NCBI GenBank assembly: GCA_037388505.1
Contig: JARRKC010000004.1
Location: 186,001-250,000 of the forward strand
Length of the DNA stretch: 64,000 bases
Direction: 5' to 3'
DNA from: JARRKC01 sp037388505
GTDB taxonomy: Bacteria > Acidobacteriota > UBA6911 > RPQK01 > JAPXNP01
The translations under genes were made by a program, and so were the position numbers. Of this stretch, positions 9,475-18,734 are shown piece after piece. The number at the start of each line of letters is the position of its first letter. Within the stretch, counting starts at the first letter, position 1. Under the pieces are notes generated by a model. It was given only the letters and a program-made list of their open reading frames with translations, was not told where the DNA came from and did no database searches.

Positions 9475-10632
9475 ATGAACATCGCCAGCGTTTCATGGGG
9501 AGACCACCTCGCCTTCGGCGAGGCCGACGGGCGGCTGGATACACCCGCTGCATTGTGGCGTCGCGTGCAGGCATGGAAGGCCGAACTGGGCGTCGCGTGC
9601 CTCCACTGGCGCGAACTCCGGTCTCGCCTGGACGGCTACTTCTTCGCCGGCGATGAAACCAGACCCATCCGCGGGGGAAAGCCCCCGGTGGACTGGGACG
9701 ATTTCGCAGAAGTCTGCGCTGCCGCTCATGCCCATGGCCTTCGAGCATACCTCTACGTCACATTGTTCGATGAAGGTTGGCCGTTGGGATCGCGTGCGGA
9801 GCGGGAGGTCAGCTACCACAACGCCATGCACGCCCGCCATGTCTCATGGCAGAGTGCCTTCAGTCGTGAGAATCCGGAGTTCACCGTCGTCGACCGAGCC
9901 CAGTCGAAGCGTCAGTGGGGAGTTCTATGCCTCGGCTATCCGGCGGTTCGGGAGCACTTCCGGCGGCGTTTTCTCAATCTGCTTCAGGGCTATGACTTCG
10001 ACGGCCTCTTCGTCTGCCTGCGTTCGCAGTCTCGGCCGGCGGATGACGCAGACGAGTTTGGCTTCAATGAACCGGTTCAATCCGACTTTCAGTGCCGAAC
10101 CGGGCTCGACCTTCTGTCTGACGGATTCGATCGTCAAGTGTGGAGGGATCTACGAGGCGGGTATTTGACGCTCTTCCTGAGCGAGCTGCACGAGTCTCTG
10201 AACCGGCAGGGAATTCGCCTTTCGGTGGGCGTTCCGCGGAGCAGTGTCCTGGGGCCTCCTCTGGGCAACATGACGCTCGACTGGCCGCGGTGGATCCGGC
10301 TCAGCCTGGTCGATGAGCTGGTGATCGACCAGAACTCTTCGAGGTGCCCCTCCACCTGGCTCGATCTCTGGCCGATGCACCGAGGCCGAGGATACCTCGA
10401 GAACTACCTGGACGGAGACGGTCGGCCGTCACTCGAGGTCGATCTGAGTGAACACTATGCTCCCCTGCTCAGCGGCCGCAATAACCGGCTGTATGTCGCC
10501 CGCCAGTGGAACCCACGATCGGAGGTTGAGGAGAGGAGACTGCTGGAAAACCCGGCGGTGAGCGGCCTCGTATTCAGCTCGTTCCGATTCGACAATCCCG
10601 GTCCGTTGGCGCGCGGGGACTGGAGGAAATGA
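9475..10632 (+). CDS. TIM-barrel glycosidase-like protein (GHL10/DUF187-like), function unknown
   Basis: About 385 residues with no signal peptide. The sequence has alternating strands and helices of a TIM barrel: the central YDFDGLFVCLRSQSRP, the conserved FGFNEPVQSDFQ and LSVGVPRSSVLGPPLGNMT, and ELVIDQNSSRCPSTW with GRGYLENYLDGD. From memory these blocks match a family of uncharacterised family-10-glycosylhydrolase-like proteins common in Planctomycetes and Acidobacteria; no substrate is known to me. The gene follows leuS within 13 bases. ATG at 9475 is chosen; GTG at 9469 is equally possible because neither has a convincing ribosome binding site, which suggests coupling to leuS translation. 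Confidence 0.7.
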   Translation: MNIASVSWGDHLAFGEADGRLDTPAALWRRVQAWKAELGVACLHWRELRSRLDGYFFAGDETRPIRGGKPPVDWDDFAEVCAAAHAHGLRAYLYVTLFDEGWPLGSRAEREVSYHNAMHARHVSWQSAFSRENPEFTVVDRAQSKRQWGVLCLGYPAVREHFRRRFLNLLQGYDFDGLFVCLRSQSRPADDADEFGFNEPVQSDFQCRTGLDLLSDGFDRQVWRDLRGGYLTLFLSELHESLNRQGIRLSVGVPRSSVLGPPLGNMTLDWPRWIRLSLVDELVIDQNSSRCPSTWLDLWPMHRGRGYLENYLDGDGRPSLEVDLSEHYAPLLSGRNNRLYVARQWNPRSEVEERRLLENPAVSGLVFSSFRFDNPGPLARGDWRK

Positions 10633-10716
10633 CCTTCACTTGATAAACCGAAACAACCTGCTAGTCTCGATGGACGCTTCCGCGAGGATTGAATGTGCAC
10701 ATTGGAGGAGGAGGAA

Positions 10717-12135
10717 ATGGCCCGAAACGAGCTTTCATTCTTTGACACGGTGGTCAGTTTCTTCGATAAGGCCGCCCTGCAGACACCCTACCCGAGCGGC
10801 CTTCTCGAACAGATCAAGGTCTGCAACGGGATCTATCAGATGCATTTCCCGGTCAAGAGGGATGACGGGTCTTTCCAGATCGTCCAGGCCTTCCGGGTCG
10901 AGCACAGTCACCACAAGCTGCCGGTCAAAGGAGGCGTCCGCTTCAGCCGGATGGTCAACGAAGACGAGGTCAAGGCACTGGCTGCTCTGATGACCTTCAA
11001 GTGCGCCCTGGTCGACGTTCCCTTCGGAGGCGCCAAGGGAGGGGTGTGTATCGAACCTCGGGAGTGCACTCCCGACCAACTCGAGCGAATCACGCGACGA
11101 TACACGGCCGAACTCGTGAAGAAGAACTTCATCGGCCCGGGTGTCGACGTACCGGCGCCCGATTACGGAACCGGGGCACGTGAAATGGCCTGGATGTGCG
11201 ATACGTACGCGGCCCTGACTTCCGACACCTTGGATGCGCCCGGGTGCGTGACGGGTAAGCCGATCGAGCAGGGGGGAATCCATGGCCGCACCGAAGCTAC
11301 CGGAAACGGTGTCTTCTACGGAGTTCGACACGCCCTGTCCTTCAAGGAGGACATGAAGAGGCTGTCTTTGTCACCCGGGATCGAAGGGAAGAAGATCGTC
11401 GTCCAGGGATTCGGAAACGTCGGCTACCATGCCGCCCGCTACTTCCACGAAGCCGGGGCCAAAGTGATCGCCATAGCGGAGTACGACGGTGCCATCAGCA
11501 ACTCGAAGGGCCTCAATATCCCGAAACTCCGTGAACACCTCCTGGAAACCGGATCGATCCTGGGCTTCTCCGGCTCCCGGCAGCTGGCCAGGAATACGGA
11601 TGCACTCGAACTCGAGTGCGACATCCTGGTTCCTGCGGCTCTCGAACGCCAGATCACGACCGAGAACGCCGCGCGGATCAAGGCAAAGATTGTCGCCGAA
11701 GCGGCCAACGGCCCCACCACGCACGGAGGAGAGGAGATCCTTTTGAAGCGGGGTACGATGATCCTGCCGGACATGTATTTGAATGCCGGAGGCGTGACGG
11801 TCTCTTACTTCGAGTGGCTGAAGAACCTGAGCCATGTCCGGCTTGGGAGGATGAGCAAGCGGTTCGAAGAATCCTCAAAACGGGCCCTGATCAGCACGCT
11901 GGAACGCCTGACCGGCAAGAAGGTCTCCAGTCGCGAGAGGAAAACGGTCATCCACGGTGCGGACGAAGTGGATCTGGTCAACTCCGGTCTCGAGGACACC
12001 ATGATCAACGCCTACAACGAACTGAGAGAGGCATATCTGGAGAATCCCAAGATCGAGGATCTTCGCGTGGCTGCATTGGTCGTCGCGATCCAAAAGATTG
12101 CGACTTCATACTTGCAGTTGGGGATCTTCCCCTGA
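10717..12135 (+). CDS. gdhA: Glu/Leu/Phe/Val dehydrogenase family protein, glutamate dehydrogenase (GDH-1 class)
   Basis: Reversible amination of 2-oxoglutarate to glutamate. 472 residues. The substrate site is visible as KLPVKGGVRFSRMV and VDVPFGGAKGGV (catalytic lysine near residue 106), followed by GPGVDVPAPDYGTG with the conserved Asp, and a Rossmann site VVQGFGNVGYHAARYF near 228. C-terminal NAGGVTVSYFEWLKN is typical of the family. I chose ATG at 10717 because GGAGGAGGAGG lies directly upstream; the in-frame ATG at 10693 would put that perfect site inside the gene. Unrelated in sequence to the 1,610-residue enzyme at 1586, so the organism has at least two glutamate dehydrogenases. Confidence 0.95.
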   Translation: MARNELSFFDTVVSFFDKAALQTPYPSGLLEQIKVCNGIYQMHFPVKRDDGSFQIVQAFRVEHSHHKLPVKGGVRFSRMVNEDEVKALAALMTFKCALVDVPFGGAKGGVCIEPRECTPDQLERITRRYTAELVKKNFIGPGVDVPAPDYGTGAREMAWMCDTYAALTSDTLDAPGCVTGKPIEQGGIHGRTEATGNGVFYGVRHALSFKEDMKRLSLSPGIEGKKIVVQGFGNVGYHAARYFHEAGAKVIAIAEYDGAISNSKGLNIPKLREHLLETGSILGFSGSRQLARNTDALELECDILVPAALERQITTENAARIKAKIVAEAANGPTTHGGEEILLKRGTMILPDMYLNAGGVTVSYFEWLKNLSHVRLGRMSKRFEESSKRALISTLERLTGKKVSSRERKTVIHGADEVDLVNSGLEDTMINAYNELREAYLENPKIEDLRVAALVVAIQKIATSYLQLGIFP

Positions 12136-12312
12136 CTCCTCGAGCGGATCGACCGGGTTGCCGACGATGTTTAATCGGCCTTTCAGATTTACTCGACATG
12201 CCGGCCCGGTCCTGTTTCTGACTCGTCTGGAACACCCGCCCCTGATATGATGGGCGCATCTCGGGCTGAGCTTAGATCTACACAACCGATTCATGTAAAC
12301 GGAGGTCGAGAA

Positions 12313-12861
12313 GTGAGCGTAAGGATGACTTTACGAATTTTGAGCTATGCCGTCGTCTCCACGTTCTTCCTGTGGAATCTGTCGGCACAGGACCAGTACT
12401 CCTATGAAGGCGTTCCCGTGTGCGGTATGTGTCACCGAACGGCGAAACAGGGAGAGCAGCTTCAGATCTGGCAGAAGAGCGCGCATTCACAGGCCTACAA
12501 GGCGCTGCTGAGCGACAAGGCCAAGGCGATCGCGAAGGAAAAAGGGTTGGGTTCACCCGAAAAGGAGGACGCCTGCCTGAAGTGTCATGTCACCGGCTAC
12601 AACCTGCCGGCCGCGCGGTTGGGAAAGCGGTTTTCGATGGAGGACGGTGTACAGTGTGAGACCTGCCACGGACCCGGCTCAGCATACAAGAGCATGAAGA
12701 TCATGAGGGACCAGAAGTTGGCGGTCGAGAACGGTTTGCAGCTTCACACGAATGGCGAGAAGTACTGTGTAACCTGCCACAACTCCGAGAGCCCCACCTT
12801 CGTCAGTTTCGATTACGCGGCGGCTTGGGCGAAGATCAAGCACCCAGTCCCTTCGAAGTAG
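12313..12861 (+). CDS. Exported tetraheme cytochrome c (cytochrome c554-like)
   Basis: Periplasmic electron-transfer protein. 182 residues. A Sec signal peptide (ILSYAVVSTFFLWNLSAQ) is followed by four CxxCH heme sites: CGMCH (about 36), CLKCH (about 87), CETCHGPGS (about 115) and CVTCH (about 152). The spacing and the CETCHGPGSAY block match the cytochrome c554/c-prime family. GTG at 12313 is chosen because GGAGG lies 7 bases upstream; upstream in-frame ATGs would extend it with a non-signal-like sequence. No partner oxidoreductase is adjacent. A strong GC hairpin follows the gene. Confidence 0.9.
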   Translation: MSVRMTLRILSYAVVSTFFLWNLSAQDQYSYEGVPVCGMCHRTAKQGEQLQIWQKSAHSQAYKALLSDKAKAIAKEKGLGSPEKEDACLKCHVTGYNLPAARLGKRFSMEDGVQCETCHGPGSAYKSMKIMRDQKLAVENGLQLHTNGEKYCVTCHNSESPTFVSFDYAAAWAKIKHPVPSK

Positions 12862-12887
12862 TCCTTCGAGTTCACACCAAGAGAGAA

Positions 12888-12911
12888 ACCCCCGGGGAAA
12901 CCCCCGGGGGT
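12888..12911 (+). terminator. GC-rich hairpin after the cytochrome gene
   Basis: A 10-bp stem made of ACCCCCGGGG and CCCCCGGGGGT around an AAA-containing loop, 27 bases after the stop codon. It is followed by TCGAATG rather than a T-run, so it is a hairpin-only terminator candidate. The near-palindrome works on both strands, and a minus-strand gene ends at 13072. Confidence 0.55.
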
Positions 12912-13071
12912 CGAATGATGGGCTCTGTCACAGACACCTGTGCATCATCTTGAGAGAATCAGGCACTCAACCGGAGTCTGGTTGGAAATGCGCGAGATGA
13001 ACCAGGAGACAGAGATAGACGGAGTCCATCATAGGTCTGCACGAATACGGACATGGAGTCCATACCAGAGA

Positions 13072-13740
13072 TTACTCCTCGGCAGCCTCTTCCAGCATCT
13101 CAGCACCAAGGGCTGATCCACTGAGAAGAACTGCGGCGCCCAGACCCAGGAGAGCGATCGCAGCGAGCGTCAATGGAGCGATCCCCTGCAGCGCGATGAT
13201 TCCGAGAACCAGTGCACAGATTCCAACCAGCACTTGTGTGCCTGCGGTAGCAGCCACAAAGGCGCGGGCAGTACGGTGGGCTCTTGGATCAAGACGTCTG
13301 CCGTCCAGTCTCAGATCCTTCAGGCGAAGATTCGCCGCGGTGGCAACAATCAAGGTACCGCCGAAGACGATGACCGCAATGGCCATCAGGGTAAGCGGAG
13401 CGACATGCAGCAGGGCCAGAACGCCCAGGACGACCCCGGCTATTCCACCCAGAGATTCTGCTGTCACGCCACCGCCTAGCTCCAGGGTCGACATGGTGTC
13501 CCCGCTAGAGGAGATGAGCCGAGAGTATTCCGCCGCAATAGCAGCGCCCTCGAACAACAGTGCTGCACCCATCGCGATCGTAGCGATCGCGGCCAGGTAC
13601 ATGACCTCAACTCCACTTAGAGCAACGATTGCCAGTATCATAGCACCGGCTCCCGCAACGCTTTCCGCTAGGGAACCTCCACCGAGGAACTCAAATGCTT
13701 TCGCTCTACTTTCATTGTGATGTGTTCCTACAGTTTCCAT
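13072..13740 (-). CDS. Multi-pass membrane protein with three internal repeats, function unknown
   Basis: 222 residues, almost entirely hydrophobic small residues. Three repeats of roughly 50 residues are visible at about 19-75, 88-140 and 160-214. Each has two predicted membrane segments around a central (L/V)xxLT(L/M)AAIA-like turn. Repeats 1 and 2 also share an LGGGxxAES(V/L)xG head. A charged linker (LRLKDLRLDGRRLDPRAHRTAR) separates repeats 2 and 3, and the C-terminus is acidic (EMLEEAAEE). AGGAGG sits 5 bases before ATG at 13740. I recognise no family. A small channel or a membrane-organising protein is possible but unsupported. Confidence 0.8.
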   Translation of the reverse strand: METVGTHHNESRAKAFEFLGGGSLAESVAGAGAMILAIVALSGVEVMYLAAIATIAMGAALLFEGAAIAAEYSRLISSSGDTMSTLELGGGVTAESLGGIAGVVLGVLALLHVAPLTLMAIAVIVFGGTLIVATAANLRLKDLRLDGRRLDPRAHRTARAFVAATAGTQVLVGICALVLGIIALQGIAPLTLAAIALLGLGAAVLLSGSALGAEMLEEAAEE

Positions 13741-14052
13741 AACATCCTCCTTTCATTGGGATGTACATAAGCACTTGATATGCCCCTCTTGATTGCAAGA
13801 ACCGTTCCATCCGCGGTGCCCGGCCAAGCTGTTCATTCCAAGTAACTTGTGTATTCACGCGAAATTCGGGGGAGAATCACTGTCGAGACAGATTTGCAGC
13901 GCCGAACAATACTGTCACAAATCCAACTGAAGACTGAGATCTGATGTTTTCTGCGTCTTGCCTCCGTAGCGTCAATCCAAAATGAGACCGAAGGCGTTTT
14001 CCAAGCGTATAGTGTCAAAGATCTCAAGAGTTTCCGGCAGCATGAGGCAGAT
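13741..14052. other. Divergent intergenic region, no gene seen
   Basis: 312 bases between the three-repeat membrane protein (minus) and the PP2C fusion (plus). It must hold both promoters. It is more AT-rich than the surrounding genes, but I see no clear consensus promoter, inverted repeat or small gene. Confidence 0.5.
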
Positions 14053-15021
14053 ATGAATGAGATGAACGTGTTTCGTGAGGAGCTATGGGAACGTAAGAAC
14101 CGAATTGGCAGGGTCCTTCGTCGCGGCCCGGTTCCCGGGCTCCTCCACCTCCTCAAGGAGGTCGATGCCGCCCTGGAAAGATTGGACGACGGTTCCTTCG
14201 GTCTGTGCGACGTCTGCCATGAACCCATCGAAACCGACCGCCTGCTCGCAAACCCCTTGACGTGTACTTGCCTCGGCCATTTGTCCGAGCAGGAACACCG
14301 GGCTCTGGAGCACGATCTGGATCTGGTCGGCCAGGTTCAGAGGCACTTGCTGCCTGACGAGAACCTGAGGCTCGATGGCTGGCAGTTCGGTTATCACTAT
14401 CGTCCGTTCCGCCTGGCAAGCGGGGACTACTGCGACGTCTTCGAAGAAGAGGGCAGTGTTTTCCTCCTTTTGGGCGATGTCGCCGGGAAAGGTGTCGCGG
14501 CCTCGATGCTGGTCGCGAACCTGCACGGGCTCTTTAGAACGCTGTTGAGCGACGGGCGGGACCTGCGGACGGCGGTCCAACAAGCCAACCATATCTTTTG
14601 TCAGAGCACGATTGCGTCGCACTACGCGACCCTGGTCGGCGTCCGAGCCGAACGATCCGGTGCCCTCACTATGGTGAATGCGGGCCACTGCACTCCACTG
14701 ATCGTTCGCGAAGAAGGGGTGGAGCATATCGATTCGACCGGATTTCCGCTGGGAGTGTTCTGTGACGCTGAGTACCAGATTCACCGATCGATGCTGCATC
14801 CCGGTGACGGTCTCTTTCTCTACACGGACGGTTTCTCCGAGGCACACGACAGTTTGGGCGAAGAGTATGGTTCCGAGCGCCTGACCGCTCTTCTTCGCCA
14901 AAGCGGTCATCTGTCCCCTCGAGAATTGATTGCCACATCGATGAAGAGCCTGGACTCCTTTCGATCCGAAACGGCTCTTTTCGACGACCTCACCCTGATC
15001 CACCTGAAACGAACCGTTTGA
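14053..15021 (+). CDS. DksA/TraR-type zinc finger fused to a SpoIIE/RsbU-like PP2C phosphatase
   Basis: 322 residues. Residues about 45-80 read GSFGLCDVCHEPIETDRLLANP then TCTCLGH, a DksA/TraR C4-type finger in which the last ligand position is His rather than Cys. From about residue 95 it is a PP2C-like serine phosphatase of the SpoIIE/RsbU class: SGDYCDVFEEE, LLLGDVAGKGVAASMLVANL, TMVNAGHCTPLIV, LFLYTDGFSEAHD and FDDLTLIHLKR, carrying the metal-binding Asp residues. Such phosphatases dephosphorylate STAS anti-anti-sigma factors in partner switching. A STAS protein is encoded at 31114-31461, but nothing links them directly. GAGG lies 5 bases before the ATG. Confidence 0.88.
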   Translation: MNEMNVFREELWERKNRIGRVLRRGPVPGLLHLLKEVDAALERLDDGSFGLCDVCHEPIETDRLLANPLTCTCLGHLSEQEHRALEHDLDLVGQVQRHLLPDENLRLDGWQFGYHYRPFRLASGDYCDVFEEEGSVFLLLGDVAGKGVAASMLVANLHGLFRTLLSDGRDLRTAVQQANHIFCQSTIASHYATLVGVRAERSGALTMVNAGHCTPLIVREEGVEHIDSTGFPLGVFCDAEYQIHRSMLHPGDGLFLYTDGFSEAHDSLGEEYGSERLTALLRQSGHLSPRELIATSMKSLDSFRSETALFDDLTLIHLKRTV

Positions 15022-15147
15022 CCGGAATTGTTGGTGGACCCATCTCCCCTCGCCGGTTTGACAGGGCATCATCGTTGTGAGAGCCTATCCGACATTTCAG
15101 GACCCACCCAAGTCGGCAACCCGCATCAACACAGAGAGGGAATATCA

Positions 15148-15567
15148 ATGATCGAAGAAGGTTCAACCGTCACGATTCACTACACGTTGACGGTCGACGA
15201 CCAGGAGATGGAAAGTTCATTCGGCGGCAAGCCGCTTACTTATCAACAGGGACAGGGCCAGTTGATTCCAGGGCTCGAGAGCAAACTGAAGGGCCTTGAC
15301 GCCGGTGATGAGAGAGAGGTTACCGTGTCTCCCGCCGACGCTTACGGTGACCATGATCCGGACAATGTCATCCCGGTGCCCAAGTCCTCCTTCTCCGATC
15401 CGGAACATATCCAGATTGGGACTTTTGTCGAAGGTCGTACCGGTCAGGGTCAGCCTTTCCGCGCCCAAGTGACCGAAGAGCGCGATCAGGAATTCGTCCT
15501 CGACCTCAATCACCCACTGGCTGGGAAGACGCTTCATTTCAAGGTCGAAGTCGTCGAGGTCGCCTAG
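15148..15567 (+). CDS. FKBP-type peptidyl-prolyl isomerase, SlyD-like (second copy)
   Basis: 139 residues of the same SlyD-like FKBP type as the protein encoded at 6415-6858: VTIHYTLTVDDQEMESS, YQQGQGQLIPGLESKLKG, VEGRTGQGQPFRAQV and FVLDLNHPLAGKTLHFKV. No metal-binding tail. ATG at 15148 follows GAGAGGGA at good spacing; an upstream in-frame extension to 15028 looks non-coding. It lies 126 bases after the phosphatase fusion on the same strand. Confidence 0.93.
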   Translation: MIEEGSTVTIHYTLTVDDQEMESSFGGKPLTYQQGQGQLIPGLESKLKGLDAGDEREVTVSPADAYGDHDPDNVIPVPKSSFSDPEHIQIGTFVEGRTGQGQPFRAQVTEERDQEFVLDLNHPLAGKTLHFKVEVVEVA

Positions 15568-15776
15568 GAACGGGCACCACGATGCGCCGCCGGCGAAGAC
15601 GACGCCAAGCGTGGAGGATAGAACGCCGGAGCAAACGGCGGCCCGCGGATTGTGTGGAGCAGCGGTTCTGCCGCAATCAGAGGATCCCTCAAAGAGCGCA
15701 TCCAACGGGTCGTGCATGGCCCCAGTGAATCACCAAGGGTCTGGACTTCTGCCGCCGGGACGTCGATCATCGAGGG

Positions 15777-18560
15777 ATGCAGGACCACACCTTCGAGAGA
15801 AGTCCTAAAATCGCTCGATTGTTGCAGTTGTTGGTGAGCGGAGCAGGGATCTATCTGTTCCTGGGTGTTGTTCACGGGCCAACCTCAGTGATTCTTGCTG
15901 CTCCGCTAACCCCGGTTCGATTGCGTGCCGAATACAGGCAGAACCCAATCGGGATCGACGTGCGCGAGCCACGTCTCAGCTGGCAACTCCTGTCCGAAGA
16001 ACGCGGAGCGGTACAGACCGCTTATCAGATCCAGGTCACCCCTTCGGCCGAAGCCTTTGACCGTGCAGACTGCTGCCAGTGGGACACGGGGAAGGTGGCC
16101 TCGAATCGGTCCATCCAGATCGTCTACTCCGGTCCGCAGCTGAAGGTACGCACCCGTTACTACTGGAGGGTTCGTACCTGGGCCTCGGACGGAGCACCTT
16201 CGGCGTGGAGTCGCCCTTCGTTCTGGGAAATGGGCCTTCTGGACCCGGGCGACTGGCAGGCCCAATGGATCACACCGGACTGGGACAAAGACACGTCCAG
16301 ATCGCAGCCCGCTCCGATGCTGCGCCGATCCTTTACAGTGAAGGCGCCCGTGCGCCAGGCCCGCGCCTACGTGACGGCGCGCGGACTCTATGCCATGGAG
16401 CTCAACGGGCGGAAAGTCGGCGATCAGGTGCTGACACCTGGATGGACCAGCTATAACAAGAGGATTCAATATCAGACCTTCGATGTCACGGAGTACCTGA
16501 AGGCAGGAGAAAACGCGATTGGAGTGACGCTGGGTGACGGGTGGTATCGAGGGTTCCTCGGATACAAAGGGCAGCGGAACATGTACGGAGACCGCCTGGC
16601 TCTTCTGCTGCAGATTCAGATGACTTACCAGGATGGAAGGGTCGAGACCGTGGTTTCGGACGCTCAATGGAAGTCCTCGACCGGCCCCATTCTGATGTCC
16701 GATATCTACATGGGGGAGACGTACGACGCACGCCTCGAAAAGCAGGGATGGAGTTCGGCCGACTACGACGACACCGGCTGGTCGGCAGTCCGCGTCCTCG
16801 ATGCGCCTGCGGTGGAACTCGTGGCCCCGGCCGGTCCTCCGATCCGCCGGTGCGAGGAGATCGTTCCGGTCGCGATCCTTCACACACCGTCCGGTGAAGC
16901 CGTCGTTGATTTCGGCCAGAACATGGTCGGCTGGGTACGGCTCTCGGTCGAGGGACCCGTGGGCACCACGGTTACGCTTCGCCATGCCGAGGTGCTCGAC
17001 GAAGCGGGAAATCTCTACACGGAGAACCTCAGAAAAGCCAAACAGGAGATTCGCTATACCCTGAGAGGCAGCGGGAAGGAAGTTTATGAGCCCCATTTCA
17101 CCTTCCAGGGCTTCCGCTATGTGGCGGTGGAGGGGTATCCCGGCGAACTGACACTCGACAGCCTTCGTGGCATCGTCGTCCACTCCGACCTGGAACGCAC
17201 TGGAAAATGGGAAAGCTCCAGCGCTCTGCTCGATCAACTGCAGCACAATATTGTCTGGGGACAGATGGGCAATTTCGTGGACGTCCCGACGGATTGTCCC
17301 CAACGCGATGAGCGGCTGGGCTGGACGGGTGATGCCCAGGTGTTCGCCCGGACTGCGGCCTTCAACATGAACGTGGCGGGCTTCTACACCAAGTGGCTCC
17401 GGGACCTGGCCGCCGATCAAGCCTCCGACGGCAGGGTCCCCGTCGTCATTCCCAACGTGCTGGGCCCCGACACGAGCTCGTCAGGATGGAGCGATGTATC
17501 CGTGATCATGCCCTGGACGATGTACCTGACGTACGGGGACACCCGCATTCTTGAAACACAGTATCCGAGCATGAAGGCCTGGGTCGAGTATGTCCGCCGA
17601 CAGGCAAATGACCACATCTGGAATACCGGTTTCCACTATGGAGACTGGCTGGCCTTCGCTACGAACAGATCCGATTACCCCGGCGCCACTACCGGCAAGG
17701 ACCTCATCGCCACTGCGTATTTCGCCTATTCGACACACCTGCTTTCAGAGACCGCTGCCGTGCTGGGGAGGGTGGATGAGGCAAAGGACTATGCTGAGCT
17801 GTTTCGAGAGATCAAGGACGCATTCAACCGCGAGTTCGTGACACCGAACGGACGTGTGGGAGAGAACACGCAGACCGCCTACGTTCTGGCGCTTCAGTTC
17901 GATCTCCTTCCCGAAGACCTCCGGGCCCAGGCCGGTCGCCGGCTGGTTGCCGATATCCACAGCCATGAGGATCACTTGACCACCGGATTCCTGGGAACGC
18001 CGTACCTGTGCCATGTCCTGAGCGCTACGGGCCATCTCGAGACCGCCTACGCATTGCTCACCCAGGATACCTATCCCTCCTGGCTCTACCCGATCAAGAT
18101 GGGAGCAACGACGATCTGGGAGCGTTGGGACGGGATCAAGCCGGACGGCAGCTTCCAGAGTCCCAGCATGAACTCCTTCAATCACTACGCTTACGGGGCC
18201 ATCGGTGAATGGATGTACCGGGTCGTTTCCGGAATCGATATCGATCCGAACGAACCGGGCTACAAACACGTCCTCATCCAACCGCATCCCGGAGACAACC
18301 TTAGTTCGGCCCGTGCGGAACTCGACGGTCCCTACGGCAGGATCGTCTCGGCTTGGGAGCTTTCGGGAAGTCGACATACCGTCTCGGTCGAGGTACCCCC
18401 CAACAGCTGGGCCACAATCCGCCTTCCGGGAGCAGAACTGGACGGCGTGACGGAGGGCGGCCGACCGGTCAGCGCGGTCGACGGCATCAAAAGGGCCTTC
18501 CAAGAGGCATCGACCAGCCTCATCGAGATCGGATCGGGCGTTTATCGTTTCGAGTACTGA
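15777..18560 (+). CDS. Alpha-L-rhamnosidase, GH78
   Basis: Hydrolyses terminal alpha-L-rhamnose from plant or algal glycans; predicted exported. 927 residues. A hydrophobic segment at about 14-42 is a signal peptide with a long basic start. The N-terminal domains begin VRLRAEYRQNPIGIDVREPRLSWQL, typical of GH78, and the beta-sandwich contains ARAYVTARGLYAMELNGRKV. The (alpha/alpha)6 catalytic domain carries DVPTDCPQRDERLGWTGDAQ near 501-520, which includes the general-acid Glu, and later TTIWERWDG and SFNHYAYGAIGEWMY. ATG at 15777 follows CGAGGG. It opens the polysaccharide-degradation stretch, and a hypothetical secreted protein follows. Confidence 0.96.
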   Translation: MQDHTFERSPKIARLLQLLVSGAGIYLFLGVVHGPTSVILAAPLTPVRLRAEYRQNPIGIDVREPRLSWQLLSEERGAVQTAYQIQVTPSAEAFDRADCCQWDTGKVASNRSIQIVYSGPQLKVRTRYYWRVRTWASDGAPSAWSRPSFWEMGLLDPGDWQAQWITPDWDKDTSRSQPAPMLRRSFTVKAPVRQARAYVTARGLYAMELNGRKVGDQVLTPGWTSYNKRIQYQTFDVTEYLKAGENAIGVTLGDGWYRGFLGYKGQRNMYGDRLALLLQIQMTYQDGRVETVVSDAQWKSSTGPILMSDIYMGETYDARLEKQGWSSADYDDTGWSAVRVLDAPAVELVAPAGPPIRRCEEIVPVAILHTPSGEAVVDFGQNMVGWVRLSVEGPVGTTVTLRHAEVLDEAGNLYTENLRKAKQEIRYTLRGSGKEVYEPHFTFQGFRYVAVEGYPGELTLDSLRGIVVHSDLERTGKWESSSALLDQLQHNIVWGQMGNFVDVPTDCPQRDERLGWTGDAQVFARTAAFNMNVAGFYTKWLRDLAADQASDGRVPVVIPNVLGPDTSSSGWSDVSVIMPWTMYLTYGDTRILETQYPSMKAWVEYVRRQANDHIWNTGFHYGDWLAFATNRSDYPGATTGKDLIATAYFAYSTHLLSETAAVLGRVDEAKDYAELFREIKDAFNREFVTPNGRVGENTQTAYVLALQFDLLPEDLRAQAGRRLVADIHSHEDHLTTGFLGTPYLCHVLSATGHLETAYALLTQDTYPSWLYPIKMGATTIWERWDGIKPDGSFQSPSMNSFNHYAYGAIGEWMYRVVSGIDIDPNEPGYKHVLIQPHPGDNLSSARAELDGPYGRIVSAWELSGSRHTVSVEVPPNSWATIRLPGAELDGVTEGGRPVSAVDGIKRAFQEASTSLIEIGSGVYRFEY

Positions 18561-18734
18561 CCCTCCGCAGTTTATCAGCACGGCCCGGTGATGCTAGAAT
18601 GTTCGCAATCGGGCCTGGCGATGCGGGTCCCCCATTCCGACTTTCCGTCCTGACGGACATCTCTCTTGCGAAGCCGGGGCAAGTTCATCCGGTCCGGGAA
18701 AAGTCTGCCTGAAATACGAAGTTAGGAGGATTGT

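Noticed and set aside
15906..17420. 504-codon minus-strand open frame
   Set aside because: Antisense to GH78, no motifs.
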